47,633 nucleotides of DNA from Oscillospiraceae bacterium (GCA_024697625.1 JAILFJ010000176.1:1-47633), one strand, 5' to 3'; counted from the stretch's first letter, positions 16,422-24,842 are shown. Numbers and translations: made by a program. Notes: generated from the letters alone by a model not told the origin.

Positions 16422-16636
16422 AGCAGCTTCTTCTCGCACTGATCCGCTTTTATCGGAAATACATCTCCCCCGCCCGTCCCCCCTGCTGCCGCTTCATCCC
16501 AACCTGCTCGCAGTATGCGCTGGAAGCCATCGAGAAATACGGCGCCCTGAAGGGCGGCTGGCTCGCGCTGAAGCGCATCTGCAGGTGCCATCCCTTTTAT
16601 CACGGGAAGCACCAGTACTATGATCCGGTTCCGTGA
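16418..16636 (+). CDS. yidD: Membrane protein insertion efficiency factor YidD
   Basis: A 72-residue protein of the YidD family, which helps YidC insert membrane proteins. Its cysteine pattern is complete: [18 protein letters not shown] (about residues 21-38) and RICRCHPF (about 53-60). A GTG start overlaps the rnpA stop by four bases. Confidence 0.95.
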   Translation: MKQLLLALIRFYRKYISPARPPCCRFIPTCSQYALEAIEKYGALKGGWLALKRICRCHPFYHGKHQYYDPVP

Positions 16637-16666
16637 CGGAACCGCAGAAGATTTGAGGAACACACC

Positions 16667-18031
16667 ATGTGGAAGACTATCACCAAACCCTTTGCATGGC
16701 TGATGATCTGGTTATATAACCTGACCGGAAGCTATGGCTGGGCGGTCATCCTTTTTGCCCTCGCGGTCAACCTGATTCTGACCCCCTTCATGGCCAAGAG
16801 CAAGAAGAGCATGATGCGGTCCACCCGTCTGCAGCCCAAGATTCAGGAACTGCAGCGCCGGCATGAGGGGAACCCGCAGAAGCTGAACTCCGAGATGCAG
16901 AAGCTCTATCGTGAGGAAGGCGTCAACCCCATGTCGGGCTGTCTCTGGTCCCTGATCCCCTTCCCCATCCTGATCGCGCTCTACAGCGTGATCCGTCAGC
17001 CTCTCACCAGGATGATGTTTGTGGCAGAGGACTTTGTCGCCACGCTGCAGAACTTTTTTGTCGAGCAGGGTCTCTATGAGATTCCCGCCCGTGCCGACGC
17101 CTATGTGGAGATCAAGCTCACAAAGCTCGTTCACGACAACTGGGATCTCGTCCAGTCCGGTCTTGCCGGCAAGCTGGATCCCAACCTCATAGATGTCGAC
17201 TTCTCCTTCCTCGGGCTCAACCTCGGCGACCAGCCCCGGTGGAACTTCTTTACGGACACTGACTGGAGCGACGTTCACGTCTGGCTGCCCGCGTTGGGCC
17301 TCTTCCTGATCCCCTTTATCTCCGCTTTTCTCTCATGGGTATCCATGAAGATCAGCTCATCCATCAATCCGCCCACCGCGCAGAACGACCAGAGTGCCGC
17401 CACCATGAAGAGCATGAACCTCATGATGCCTCTGATGAGCGTCTGGATCTGCTTTGTCATGCCGGCTGCCATGGGTGTCTACTGGATTGCCAACTCCGTT
17501 TTCGGCATCGCCCGCGACTATCTCCTGACCAAGGTCTATAAGAAGCAGCTCGATATCGAAGACGCTGAGCGCAAAGCCGCGAGAGACGCACGGGAATGGG
17601 AACTGGAGCGGCAGCATGAGGAGACCGAGCGCCTGCGCGCCGAAGGAAAAACCGAGAAAAACACCAACACCAGCAAAAAGAAAATACAGGCCAACGAAAA
17701 GCAGAAGAGCGACGAGCGCAAGGCTGCGCTGGAGCGCGCGGAACGCGCCGAACGCCGTGCACGCCTCGGCGTAAAGGAGACCGAGAAGCCCGCGTCGCAG
17801 GTCGGCAACCGCCGTTATGCCAGAGGCCGCGCCTATGTACCCGACCGCTACTCCAATCCGGAGAACGCAGAGGCCGCCACACTGGCTGCCGCCGAGGCTT
17901 CCGAGAACGCCGATTCCATCGATGAGAGCGTTGAGGAAGAACTCTTCCCCGCTGCGGATACCGTGGATTCCGCGGAAGCCGCTGAGGTCGCTGTTGAGCC
18001 TGTCGCAGAAGAGAACGGAGAAAACACATGA
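16667..18031 (+). CDS. yidC: Membrane protein insertase YidC/OxaA with a long charged tail
   Basis: Inserts and folds membrane proteins alone or with Sec. The core (about residues 1-295) has the 60KD_IMP domain: the first hydrophobic segment with WAVILFALAVNLILTPFM (25-42), cytosolic helices with KIQELQRRHEGNPQKLNSEM and the later segments including IWCFVM-like SVWICFVMPAAMGVYWI. No lipobox or N-terminal signal is seen, so it begins directly at the core. The C-terminal tail of about 155 residues is a Lys/Glu/Arg-rich coiled coil (about 290-370) and then acidic and Ala-rich; tails of this kind are much shorter in most Firmicute YidC proteins. It overlaps jag by four bases. Confidence 0.95.
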   Translation: MWKTITKPFAWLMIWLYNLTGSYGWAVILFALAVNLILTPFMAKSKKSMMRSTRLQPKIQELQRRHEGNPQKLNSEMQKLYREEGVNPMSGCLWSLIPFPILIALYSVIRQPLTRMMFVAEDFVATLQNFFVEQGLYEIPARADAYVEIKLTKLVHDNWDLVQSGLAGKLDPNLIDVDFSFLGLNLGDQPRWNFFTDTDWSDVHVWLPALGLFLIPFISAFLSWVSMKISSSINPPTAQNDQSAATMKSMNLMMPLMSVWICFVMPAAMGVYWIANSVFGIARDYLLTKVYKKQLDIEDAERKAARDAREWELERQHEETERLRAEGKTEKNTNTSKKKIQANEKQKSDERKAALERAERAERRARLGVKETEKPASQVGNRRYARGRAYVPDRYSNPENAEAATLAAAEASENADSIDESVEEELFPAADTVDSAEAAEVAVEPVAEENGENT

Positions 18032-18867
18032 TCAATTATCTTGAAAAGACCGGACGCACGGAAGAGGATGCCATTACCGCAGCTCTCTCCGAGCTGCATA
18101 TGGAGCGCGATGACGTCTCTGTTGAAATCCTTGAGCGCGCGAAAGCCGGTTTTCTCGGTATCGGCGCCAGCCCGGCCCGCATCCGCGTGAGCTGGGAGAC
18201 GCCCGACATCCCTGCCGAGAAGGAGCCCGCGGCAAAGGAGGCCGCCCCTGCAAAGGCTGCTGAACCTGCCGTCGCAAAGCCTGCCGCCCCAAAAGCCGAT
18301 TCCGCACCCGCAAAGCCGGCTTATACGGAACAGACCGAGACTGCAGAGTCGGAATCCGCCCCCATTGACGATCCCGAGACCTATGCTGCGGTGCGGAGCT
18401 TCCTGAGCGGACTTCTGGAGCATATGGATGTCCAGGCGGACATCAGCATCACAGAGCGCGAGGGAGGCGGGATCCTCGCCGAGCTCTCCGGTCCCGGCAT
18501 GGGCGCGGTCATCGGCCGTCGCGGCGAGACCCTCGATGCAATCCAGCACCTCACCAACTATGCCGTAAACCACAGTGCTGACAAGCGTCTGCGCATCAGC
18601 GTGGATGCCGAGAACTACCGCGCCAAGCGGGAGGAATCCCTGATCCGCCTCGCCGAGAAGATGGCCGAAAAGACCATCAAATATAAGCGCAGCATGGCTC
18701 TGGAGCCGATGAACTCCTACGAGCGCCACGTCATCCACACTGCGCTTCAGAATTATCCCGGCGTCACCACAGCCTCTACCGGCATGGAGCCGAACCGCCG
18801 CGTCGTAATCAGCTACGTTCGCAGCGAGCAGTCTGGCCGCAAGCCCCAGACCCGTGAGTGGGCCTGA
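18028..18867 (+). CDS. jag: Jag/KhpB RNA-binding protein
   Basis: A 279-residue RNA-binding protein of the SpoIIIJ-associated Jag family: an N-terminal Jag_N domain with the AGFLGIG motif (about residues 44-50), an Ala/Pro/Glu-rich linker (about 65-110), a KH domain with GAVIGRRGETLDAIQHLTNY (about 163-182) and an R3H domain ending in PNRRVVISY. It acts with KhpA in post-transcriptional control of cell division genes in other Firmicutes. Overlap with yidC indicates coupling. Confidence 0.93.
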   Translation: MINYLEKTGRTEEDAITAALSELHMERDDVSVEILERAKAGFLGIGASPARIRVSWETPDIPAEKEPAAKEAAPAKAAEPAVAKPAAPKADSAPAKPAYTEQTETAESESAPIDDPETYAAVRSFLSGLLEHMDVQADISITEREGGGILAELSGPGMGAVIGRRGETLDAIQHLTNYAVNHSADKRLRISVDAENYRAKREESLIRLAEKMAEKTIKYKRSMALEPMNSYERHVIHTALQNYPGVTTASTGMEPNRRVVISYVRSEQSGRKPQTREWA

Positions 18868-18901
18868 ATTCTGATCATTACTTTATCGGAGGATATGAAG
18901 T

Positions 18902-19129
18902 ATGTATTTTGAGAAAGTCAGAGATGCCCTTGCCCAGCAGTTTGAGCTGGATCCGGAGACTGTTACCATGGATACCAACCTGATCGACGACCTCGGCGCG
19001 GATTCACTGGATGTCGTCGAGCTGATCATGTCTCTTGAGGATGAGTTCGGCATCAACATTTCGGATGAAGCTGCCGCACAGCTCTATACGGTCGGCCGCA
19101 TCGTGAACTACCTCGACAATCTCCAGTAA
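18902..19129 (+). CDS. acpP: Acyl carrier protein
   Basis: The 75-residue acidic protein carries the phosphopantetheine site GADSLDVVELIM (Ser at about residue 38) within an otherwise typical fatty-acid ACP sequence. It is preceded by GGAGG. Its usual neighbours (plsX, fabD, rnc) are absent; here it closes the rpmH-jag operon. Confidence 0.95.
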   Translation: MYFEKVRDALAQQFELDPETVTMDTNLIDDLGADSLDVVELIMSLEDEFGINISDEAAAQLYTVGRIVNYLDNLQ

Positions 19130-19153
19130 TCGGTCACCATTCTTATGGATTCG

Positions 19154-19189
19154 CCGTCCGTCCTCCCTGCCAGGACGGGCGGTTTTTTT
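19154..19189 (+). terminator. Intrinsic terminator after acpP
   Basis: A 10-bp stem (CCGTCCGTCC with GGACGGGCGG, one G-U pair), 9-nt loop and seven uridines. It ends the rpmH-acpP operon just upstream of the next start. Confidence 0.9.
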
Positions 19190-19203
19190 AAGGAAGGACA
19201 GTC

Positions 19204-21150
19204 ATGCGAACAGAAGCCGTTGAGCATTATTCCAAAGCCCAGAAGATCGGGCAGAAGTATTACAAAAACGCCATCATGCACGGTGAATATCCCTATCCCA
19301 TTGTCCTGGACGAGATTCTCCAGGAATCCTCTGTGGCAGGTTACGCAGACCTCGGCGTCATCAACATCCCCTCCTCCTCCGTTGTAGGGGTCCGAAGCGC
19401 GGGACGGATCGCGGCCATGGCGGGGAACTTCATGCCGCTTCTCGGTCCTGCAACGGAATTCGCCTCCAAGTGGATCAGCCTCTGCGATGCGCATCTCGGT
19501 GAGGAGGGGATCCGTGATTCGATTGAATGCTTCGAGTACCTCGGACGTTTTTACATCCAGGAGGGAAACAAGCGCTTCAGCGTACTGAAGAGCTTTGGTG
19601 CTCCGACCGTGCCTGCCCACGTAACCCGCATCATCCCCATCTGGTCTGAAGACCATGAGGTTCAGGTCTATTACGAGTTCATGCATTTCTATTCGCTCTC
19701 GGGCCAGTACACCGTTTCCTTCCGCCACCGCGGCCAGTACGCCAGGCTGCAGGCCGCTCTTGGTTTTGATGCAGAGCATGTCTGGACCGACAGCGAGCGC
19801 CGGAGCTTCTCTTCGGGCTTCCATCACTTCTGTGAAGCCCTCGAAAAACAGCATCCTCTCGAGCATGGTGTGCTCCCGGGAGAGGCCCTGCTTCTCTGGC
19901 TGCAGCTCTTCCCCTTTGCCGAGATCAAGGATCTTCCGCTTCCGGAGCTCACAAAGCGTCTGAACAAGCTCTGGCCGGACATTCTGACCCAGAGCAGTGA
20001 TATTCCCATTGAGGTCAGCACCGAGCCTGTCGAGAAAGAAAAAAACGTGCTCTCGCGCCTGGTCTCCCTGACCAAAAAAGATCACCTGAACATCGCCTTT
20101 ATCTATGCCTGGCCTCCGGAATACAACCTCTGGACCCGGGCCCATGACGAGGGCCGGCGTTATCTGGAGGAACAGCTCGGTGAGCGCGTCTCCGTGAAAG
20201 TCTACCGCGTCGGAGACCGGGATTACGACACCGCCATCGAGACCGCTGTTGAAGACGGTGCAGAGCTTGTCTTCGCCACCGCCGCCCAGATGGTCAGCGC
20301 CTGCCGGAAGGCCGCTGCGCTGTACAGTGATGTCAAAATTCTCAACTGCGCCCTGTTTCAGCCCTACACCGGCGTGCGCATGTACAACGGGCGCACCTAC
20401 GAATGCAAATTCATCGCCGGTGCCATTGCCGGCGCCATGTCGGAGGGGGACCTGCTCGGTTACGTGGCAAACAACCCGGTCTACGGTACTCCCGCCAGTG
20501 TGAATGCTTTTGCGCTCGGCGCCCGGCTGACGAAACCCCATGCCCGGATCCGTCTTGACTGGGCCTGCCTCCCGGGCGACCCGGTGCAGCGCCTGCTGGC
20601 AGAGGGGATCAGCGTCATCTCAAACCGTGAGATCGCCAGCTCCGACACGGTGGAGAAGCATTTTGAGCTCGGTACCTTCCGGATTCAGCCTGACGGCAGT
20701 CTGCAGGCTCTCGCTGTACCCTACTGGAACTGGGGCGCGCTCTACCGCAGGATTGTCCTCAGCGTCTTCGACGGTTCCTGGGACAGTATCTCGTCGAGCA
20801 AAGCAATCAGCTACTGGTGGGGCATGGCCAGCGGTGTGCTGGATGTGCATCTGAGCGACTCGCTCCCGGAGGGGACCCGCAGCCTGGGCGAGATCCTGAA
20901 GAACGGCATCCTCAGCGGCGCCGTCTTCCCCTTCGCAGCACCCATCCTGGACCGGGACGGCACTGTCCGCAATGATGGCAGCCGTCGCTTTACGCCGGAT
21001 GAGATTCTCTCCATGGACTGGTTCTGCGACAACGTCGAGGGTGAAATCCCGGATTTTGAAAGCCTGCTCCCGGAGTACACCGAGACCGTGAGGGTTCTGG
21101 GTCTCCACCGTTACCGGCTGCTTCCTGAAGCAGAGGGAGGTCAGCTGTGA
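19204..21150 (+). CDS. Cytosolic fusion of a ParB/sulfiredoxin-like domain and a BMP-type binding-protein domain
   Basis: A 648-residue protein with no signal peptide or membrane segment. The N-terminal part holds a ParB-like motif (FYIQEGNKRFSVLKSFGAPT, about residues 117-136), where an E-G-N-x-R core replaces the DGNHR of typical ParB/sulfiredoxin folds. A helical region (about 150-290) follows. From about residue 298 a BMP/Med (PnrA-like) domain runs to about 540: LNIAFIYAWPPEYNLWTRAH, FIAGAIAGAMSEGDLLGYVA, NAFALGARLTKP. BMP domains normally bind nucleosides outside the cell; here the protein should be cytosolic. It is coupled to the phosphoesterase gene by overlap (GTGA), suggesting a nucleoside-linked sensing or processing pair. 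That is inference. Confidence 0.8.
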   Translation: MRTEAVEHYSKAQKIGQKYYKNAIMHGEYPYPIVLDEILQESSVAGYADLGVINIPSSSVVGVRSAGRIAAMAGNFMPLLGPATEFASKWISLCDAHLGEEGIRDSIECFEYLGRFYIQEGNKRFSVLKSFGAPTVPAHVTRIIPIWSEDHEVQVYYEFMHFYSLSGQYTVSFRHRGQYARLQAALGFDAEHVWTDSERRSFSSGFHHFCEALEKQHPLEHGVLPGEALLLWLQLFPFAEIKDLPLPELTKRLNKLWPDILTQSSDIPIEVSTEPVEKEKNVLSRLVSLTKKDHLNIAFIYAWPPEYNLWTRAHDEGRRYLEEQLGERVSVKVYRVGDRDYDTAIETAVEDGAELVFATAAQMVSACRKAAALYSDVKILNCALFQPYTGVRMYNGRTYECKFIAGAIAGAMSEGDLLGYVANNPVYGTPASVNAFALGARLTKPHARIRLDWACLPGDPVQRLLAEGISVISNREIASSDTVEKHFELGTFRIQPDGSLQALAVPYWNWGALYRRIVLSVFDGSWDSISSSKAISYWWGMASGVLDVHLSDSLPEGTRSLGEILKNGILSGAVFPFAAPILDRDGTVRNDGSRRFTPDEILSMDWFCDNVEGEIPDFESLLPEYTETVRVLGLHRYRLLPEAEGGQL

Positions 21151-21767
21151 AGATCCTGCTTGTCTCTGACGAGGAGGATCGCTGGCTCTGGGATTATTAT
21201 CGCCCCGGTATTCTGAAGGGTACGGACCTGATTCTCTCCGCGGGAGACCTGAAAGCCGAATACCTGAGCTTTCTTGTCACAGTGGCCAACCGGCCTCTGC
21301 TCTATGTCCACGGGAATCATGACGGCAGCTATGACCGCAGCCCCCCGGAGGGATGCGAATGCATCGACGACCGCCTTGTTACGGTGAACGGACTTCGGAT
21401 TCTCGGCCTCGGCGGCTCCGTACGGTACAGCAACGGGCCGTATCAGTATACGGAGCGGCAGATGGAGAGGCGGATCCGCCGCCTGCAGTTCCGGCTCCGC
21501 CGCGCCGGCGGTGTCGATCTCGTGCTGACCCACGCACCGGTCTTCGGCTGCGGAGATGGGGAGAACCTCACCCATCGCGGCTTTGAGGCCTTTCTTCCGC
21601 TTCTCGACCGCTGGAAGCCGAAGTATCTGGTGCACGGTCATGTCCATATGCGTTACCAGCCCACGCAGAGCCGGCTGCAGCACTGCGGCAGCACCACGCT
21701 CATCAACTGCAGCGGCAAATACTGGCTCGAACTACCGGACCCGTCCGGTCAAAAAAGCCGGCTGTAA
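21147..21767 (+). CDS. Calcineurin-like metallophosphoesterase
   Basis: A 206-residue metal-dependent phosphoesterase. Visible family motifs: AGDLKAE (about residues 32-38, in place of GDLVD-like), VHGNHDGSYD (about 53-62), THAPVFG (about 130-136) and the C-terminal VHGHVHMRYQ (about 163-172). The first motif, usually DxH, reads SDEED (7-11), so the His ligand is replaced by Glu; activity is still likely but metal preference may differ. A GTG start overlaps the upstream stop. Its stop codon lies inside the left arm of a terminator hairpin. Confidence 0.85.
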   Translation: MKILLVSDEEDRWLWDYYRPGILKGTDLILSAGDLKAEYLSFLVTVANRPLLYVHGNHDGSYDRSPPEGCECIDDRLVTVNGLRILGLGGSVRYSNGPYQYTERQMERRIRRLQFRLRRAGGVDLVLTHAPVFGCGDGENLTHRGFEAFLPLLDRWKPKYLVHGHVHMRYQPTQSRLQHCGSTTLINCSGKYWLELPDPSGQKSRL

Positions 21768-21786
21768 ACCTCCGTTTACAGCCGGC
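21751..21786 (-). terminator. Terminator of the copper operon, shared with the phosphoesterase gene
   Basis: A perfect 13-bp stem (GCCGGCTGTAAAC with GTTTACAGCCGGC) and CTCC loop. On the minus strand it is followed by six uridines, so it ends the csoR-copA transcript. The left arm contains the stop codon of the plus-strand gene. Confidence 0.9.
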
Positions 21787-21824
21787 TCGGCGTTCTTTTC
21801 GAGCAGCGCGGCACCTGGCTTCGG

Positions 21825-24362
21825 TTATTCGATCCCGAGCACGCTGTAGTCCTGTGCCTCCACCGCTGCGCGGAGCGCCTCATCTTCCACCTGCGTGCTC
21901 AGAACCACAACCGCGGTCCCTGCCTTATGGTCTGCGGACGCGCTCTCCACACCCGGCACCGCTTCAAGTGCCTTCTTTACCCGCGCCTCGCAGTGCGGGC
22001 ACATCATGCCTTCTACCTTCAGGGTTTTTTTCATTGTTTTTTCCTCCTCTTCTGTTGCTTCCGCAACGATCTTTTCCAATGTTTCTGCAGAAATCGTCTT
22101 TCCTCTCCGGTCATGCCCTGCATCATGCGGGTTCAGCAGATTCAGCCGAAGCGCATTCATGCACACAAAAAAGCTGGAGAGCGCCATCGCCGCCGCGCCG
22201 TACATGGGTTTCATCTCAACGCCGTACAGCCCCATGGCGAGAGGGATGCAGATGGCGTTGTAGAAGAATGCCCAGAACAGATTCTGGTGGATGTTCCGGA
22301 TCGTGGCGCGGCTCAGCCGGATCGCCGCCGTCACATCTGTCAGACGGCTCTTCATCACCACGATATCCGCCGCGTCAATGGCCACGTCCGTGCCGGCCCC
22401 GATCGCGATGCCGCTGTCCGCCACGGTAAGCGCAGGCGCGTCATTGATGCCGTCACCGACCATGGCGATCCTGCCAAGCGGCTTCAGCCTGCGGATCACC
22501 TCCGCTTTGCCCTCCGGGAGCACGCCTGCGACGACCTGGTCCACGCCGGCCTGCCCGCTGATGGCCCGCGCCGTCCGCAGGTTGTCGCCGGTCAGCATCA
22601 CGGTCTGGATGCCCATACCGCGCAGCTCGCGGATGGCCTGTGCCGAATCCGGCTTGATGGGATCGGCCACTGCGATCAGCCCGGCCGGCTCGCCGTCCAC
22701 GGCAAACAGCAGCGGCGTTTTTCCCTCCTCGGCAAGGGTATCCGCCTGCGCCGCAACGGACTCGCTCACCAGGCCTTTGGACGCAAGGAACTTCAGGCTC
22801 CCTCCCAGCACTTCCCTTCCGCCCAGCCGGCCCCGCAGGCCGTGTCCGGGCAGGGCTTCAAACTCGCTGACTTCCGAGAGAGGCAGCCCCTCCGCAGCGG
22901 CCGTCACAGCTCTGGCGAGGGGATGCTCGCTGCCCCGCTCCAGCGATGCCGCAAGGGACAGCAGCTCGTCCCTGGTCCGGCCGAGAGGCAGTACATCCGT
23001 CACACACGGCTGTCCCTCGGTTACGGTCCCTGTCTTGTCCAGCGCAATCATCTGCGTTCTGCCCGCACTTTCCAGGGCGGCCGCGGTTTTATAGAGCACG
23101 CCGTTCCTGGCGCCGACACCGCTGCCGACCATGACCGCAACCGGCGTCGCAAGGCCAAGGGCGCAGGGGCAGCTGATCACGAGCACCGAGATTCCCCGCG
23201 CTACGGCAGACGAGAAGGGACGCCCCGCAACGAGCCAGCCGATCAAAGTCAGAAGCGCCAGGACGATCACCGCGGGTACAAAGATCCCTGACACTCTGTC
23301 CGCAATGCGGGCCAGCGGAGCCTTCGTAGCCGCCGCATCCGAGACAGTCCGGATGATCTGCGCGAGGGTGGTGTCTTCGCCGACGCGGGTCGCACGGCAT
23401 TCGATATACCCCTGCTGATTCATCGTCCCTGCCGAGACCGGATCTCCCTCGGTCTTATCCGACGGGATACTCTCTCCGGTCAGCGCGGATTCATCAACCG
23501 CCGTCATTCCCTTCTGTATGACGCCGTCCACCGGGATCTGTTCTCCCGGCCGGACCACAAACACGTCTCCGGCCCGGACCTCCTCCACGCCGACCTCGAT
23601 CTCCGTACCGTCCCGCAGCAGGACGGCTGTTTTCGGTGCCAGCTGCATCAGGCTTTTCAGCGCATCCGTCGTCCTTCCCTTCGACATCGCCTCCAGCATT
23701 TTCCCGACGGTGATGAGCGTGGGGATCATCGCCGCGGATTCGAAGTACAGATTCATACCGTACTTCATCACCGTCCCGTGCTGTCCCTCGCCCTGTGCGA
23801 GGATCATCAGAAAGAGCTCCGCCAGCGAATATGCGAAGGATGCCCCCGATCCCAGCGCGACCAGCGTATCCATATTGGGCGCACCCCGAAGCAGCGAAGA
23901 CAGACCGGAAGTGAAGAACTTCCCGTTGATGATCATCACTGCCAGCGCCAGCAGCAGTTCAAACAGGCCCAGGAAGACGTGATTGTCAAAAGCCTCCGGC
24001 GCAGGCCATCCCCACATCCCGTGTCCCATGGAGAAATACATCAGCACGAGGAGGATCGGCACCGAAAACAGCAGCCGTCTCTTCAGCTTCGGCGTCTCAT
24101 GATCCTTCAGCGCCTCCGCATCCGCCCACGAGGAGGAAGAGCCGGAAGCTGCACTGCCCGGTGTTCCCTTGAGGGAAGCGCCGTACCCGGCCGCCTCCAC
24201 CGCCCGGATGATCTCCGCAGAGGACGCCGAACCCTCCACTCCCATCGAGTTCGTCAGGAGACTCACGGAGCAGGATGTCACTCCCGGCACCCCTGACACG
24301 GCTTTTTCCACCCGGCTGGAGCAGGCGGCACAGCTCATGCCGCTTACCTGATACTGTTGCAT
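21825..24362 (-). CDS. copA: Copper-exporting P1B ATPase with a C-terminal CopZ-like domain
   Basis: Exports Cu(I) from the cytosol. The 845-residue protein has an N-terminal HMA domain (GMSCAAC, Cys11 and Cys14), membrane helices, the transport motif SCPCALG (CPC 398-400), the phosphorylated DKTGT (Asp442) and the C-terminal GDGINDAPAL motif. After the last helix a Glu-rich linker leads into a second HMA domain with GMMCPHC (Cys788, Cys791) that looks like a complete CopZ chaperone. I chose the ATG at 24362 with GGAGGA upstream; a TTG 18 bases earlier is the only extension. Lies directly downstream of csoR and is controlled by it. Confidence 0.95.
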   Translation of the reverse strand: MQQYQVSGMSCAACSSRVEKAVSGVPGVTSCSVSLLTNSMGVEGSASSAEIIRAVEAAGYGASLKGTPGSAASGSSSSWADAEALKDHETPKLKRRLLFSVPILLVLMYFSMGHGMWGWPAPEAFDNHVFLGLFELLLALAVMIINGKFFTSGLSSLLRGAPNMDTLVALGSGASFAYSLAELFLMILAQGEGQHGTVMKYGMNLYFESAAMIPTLITVGKMLEAMSKGRTTDALKSLMQLAPKTAVLLRDGTEIEVGVEEVRAGDVFVVRPGEQIPVDGVIQKGMTAVDESALTGESIPSDKTEGDPVSAGTMNQQGYIECRATRVGEDTTLAQIIRTVSDAAATKAPLARIADRVSGIFVPAVIVLALLTLIGWLVAGRPFSSAVARGISVLVISCPCALGLATPVAVMVGSGVGARNGVLYKTAAALESAGRTQMIALDKTGTVTEGQPCVTDVLPLGRTRDELLSLAASLERGSEHPLARAVTAAAEGLPLSEVSEFEALPGHGLRGRLGGREVLGGSLKFLASKGLVSESVAAQADTLAEEGKTPLLFAVDGEPAGLIAVADPIKPDSAQAIRELRGMGIQTVMLTGDNLRTARAISGQAGVDQVVAGVLPEGKAEVIRRLKPLGRIAMVGDGINDAPALTVADSGIAIGAGTDVAIDAADIVVMKSRLTDVTAAIRLSRATIRNIHQNLFWAFFYNAICIPLAMGLYGVEMKPMYGAAAMALSSFFVCMNALRLNLLNPHDAGHDRRGKTISAETLEKIVAEATEEEEKTMKKTLKVEGMMCPHCEARVKKALEAVPGVESASADHKAGTAVVVLSTQVEDEALRAAVEAQDYSVLGIE
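22032..22047 (-). promoter_or_regulatory. copZ: Internal ribosome binding site and start that could release free CopZ from copA mRNA
   Basis: Inside copA, in frame, the minus strand reads GGAGGAAAAAACAATG: a perfect Shine-Dalgarno seven bases before ATG (22034-22032). Translation from here gives a 69-residue CopZ-like copper chaperone (MKKTLKVEGMMCPHC and onward). The Glu-rich codons just before the domain supply the purine-rich site, so chance cannot be excluded. Confidence 0.5.
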
Positions 24363-24380
24363 CCCGATCGTTCCTCCCAA

Positions 24381-24698
24381 CTACTTCATCAGCTTCTGAA
24401 GCGTCCGCATCAGCTCATCCATCGTATCGTCACGTCCGGCACGGATGTCTTCCGTGACACAGCTGCGAAGATGACTGGACAGAAGAGTTCTGCAGAAACT
24501 GTTCAGTGCCGAATTGACCGCGGACGCCTGGGTAAGGATATCCGGACAGTAGGCATCCTCGTCCAGCATCCGCTGGAGTCCACGGACCTGGCCTTCTATC
24601 CTCTTCAGCCGGTTCATCAGATCATGGCGTTCCTCTGCATCCCGAGGTTTTCGTCGGTCACAGCAGCAGTTTTCCCCGGCGTTTTCGCTCATACTCAC
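24381..24698 (-). CDS. csoR: Copper-sensing repressor CsoR
   Basis: A 105-residue all-helical repressor that leaves DNA when it binds Cu(I). The Cu ligands are visible: Cys in DEDAYCPDIL (about residue 51), and His and Cys in LSSHLRSC (about 75-79). The N terminus adds a CCC cluster (Cys11-13) not needed for the core site, a possible extra copper-binding feature. A GTG start seven bases after AGGAGG is preferred over an ATG two codons on. First gene of the operon, with copA 18 bases downstream. Confidence 0.93.
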   Translation of the reverse strand: MSMSENAGENCCCDRRKPRDAEERHDLMNRLKRIEGQVRGLQRMLDEDAYCPDILTQASAVNSALNSFCRTLLSSHLRSCVTEDIRAGRDDTMDELMRTLQKLMK

Positions 24699-24714
24699 AG
24701 GCTCGCCTCCTTTA

Positions 24715-24731
24715 ATACCCCCACGGGGTAT
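24715..24731. promoter_or_regulatory. CsoR operator, downstream copy
   Basis: ATACCCCCACGGGGTAT, a near-perfect dyad in the csoR leader, between the -10 box and the ribosome binding site. It matches the TACCCC-N3-GGGGTA pattern of CsoR sites. Confidence 0.85.
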
Positions 24732-24746
24732 CCCTCAATATTCAGC

Positions 24747-24775
24747 ATTATATACCCCTACGGGGTATTTGTCAA
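24747..24775 (-). promoter_or_regulatory. csoR-copA promoter
   Basis: Exact consensus TTGACA and TATAAT with a 17-bp spacer on the minus strand. The spacer is almost completely filled by the upstream CsoR operator. Confidence 0.95.
24752..24768. promoter_or_regulatory. CsoR operator inside the promoter spacer
   Basis: ATACCCCTACGGGGTAT, a dyad lying between the -35 and -10 boxes. CsoR bound here would cover both boxes. Its centre is 37 bp from that of the second copy. Confidence 0.92.
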
Positions 24776-24833
24776 CAGAATTCTCTCTGTGCGTAAAACA
24801 GTTTGCGGTGATTCTCCACAGCAGCCGAAACTG

Positions 24834-24842
24834 TGGTATAAT
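24834..24842 (+). promoter_or_regulatory. Extended -10 promoter of thpR
   Basis: TGGTATAAT is an extended -10 element with no good -35 at 16-18 bp. It lies about 90 bases before the ATG. Confidence 0.55.

Noticed and set aside
19108..20541. 477-residue open frame on the minus strand, opposite the ParB/BMP gene
   Set aside because: Low-complexity shadow of a high-quality plus-strand gene, without ribosome binding site or family motifs.
21927..23291. 454-residue open frame opposite copA
   Set aside because: Arg/His-rich antisense shadow; copA has all catalytic motifs.
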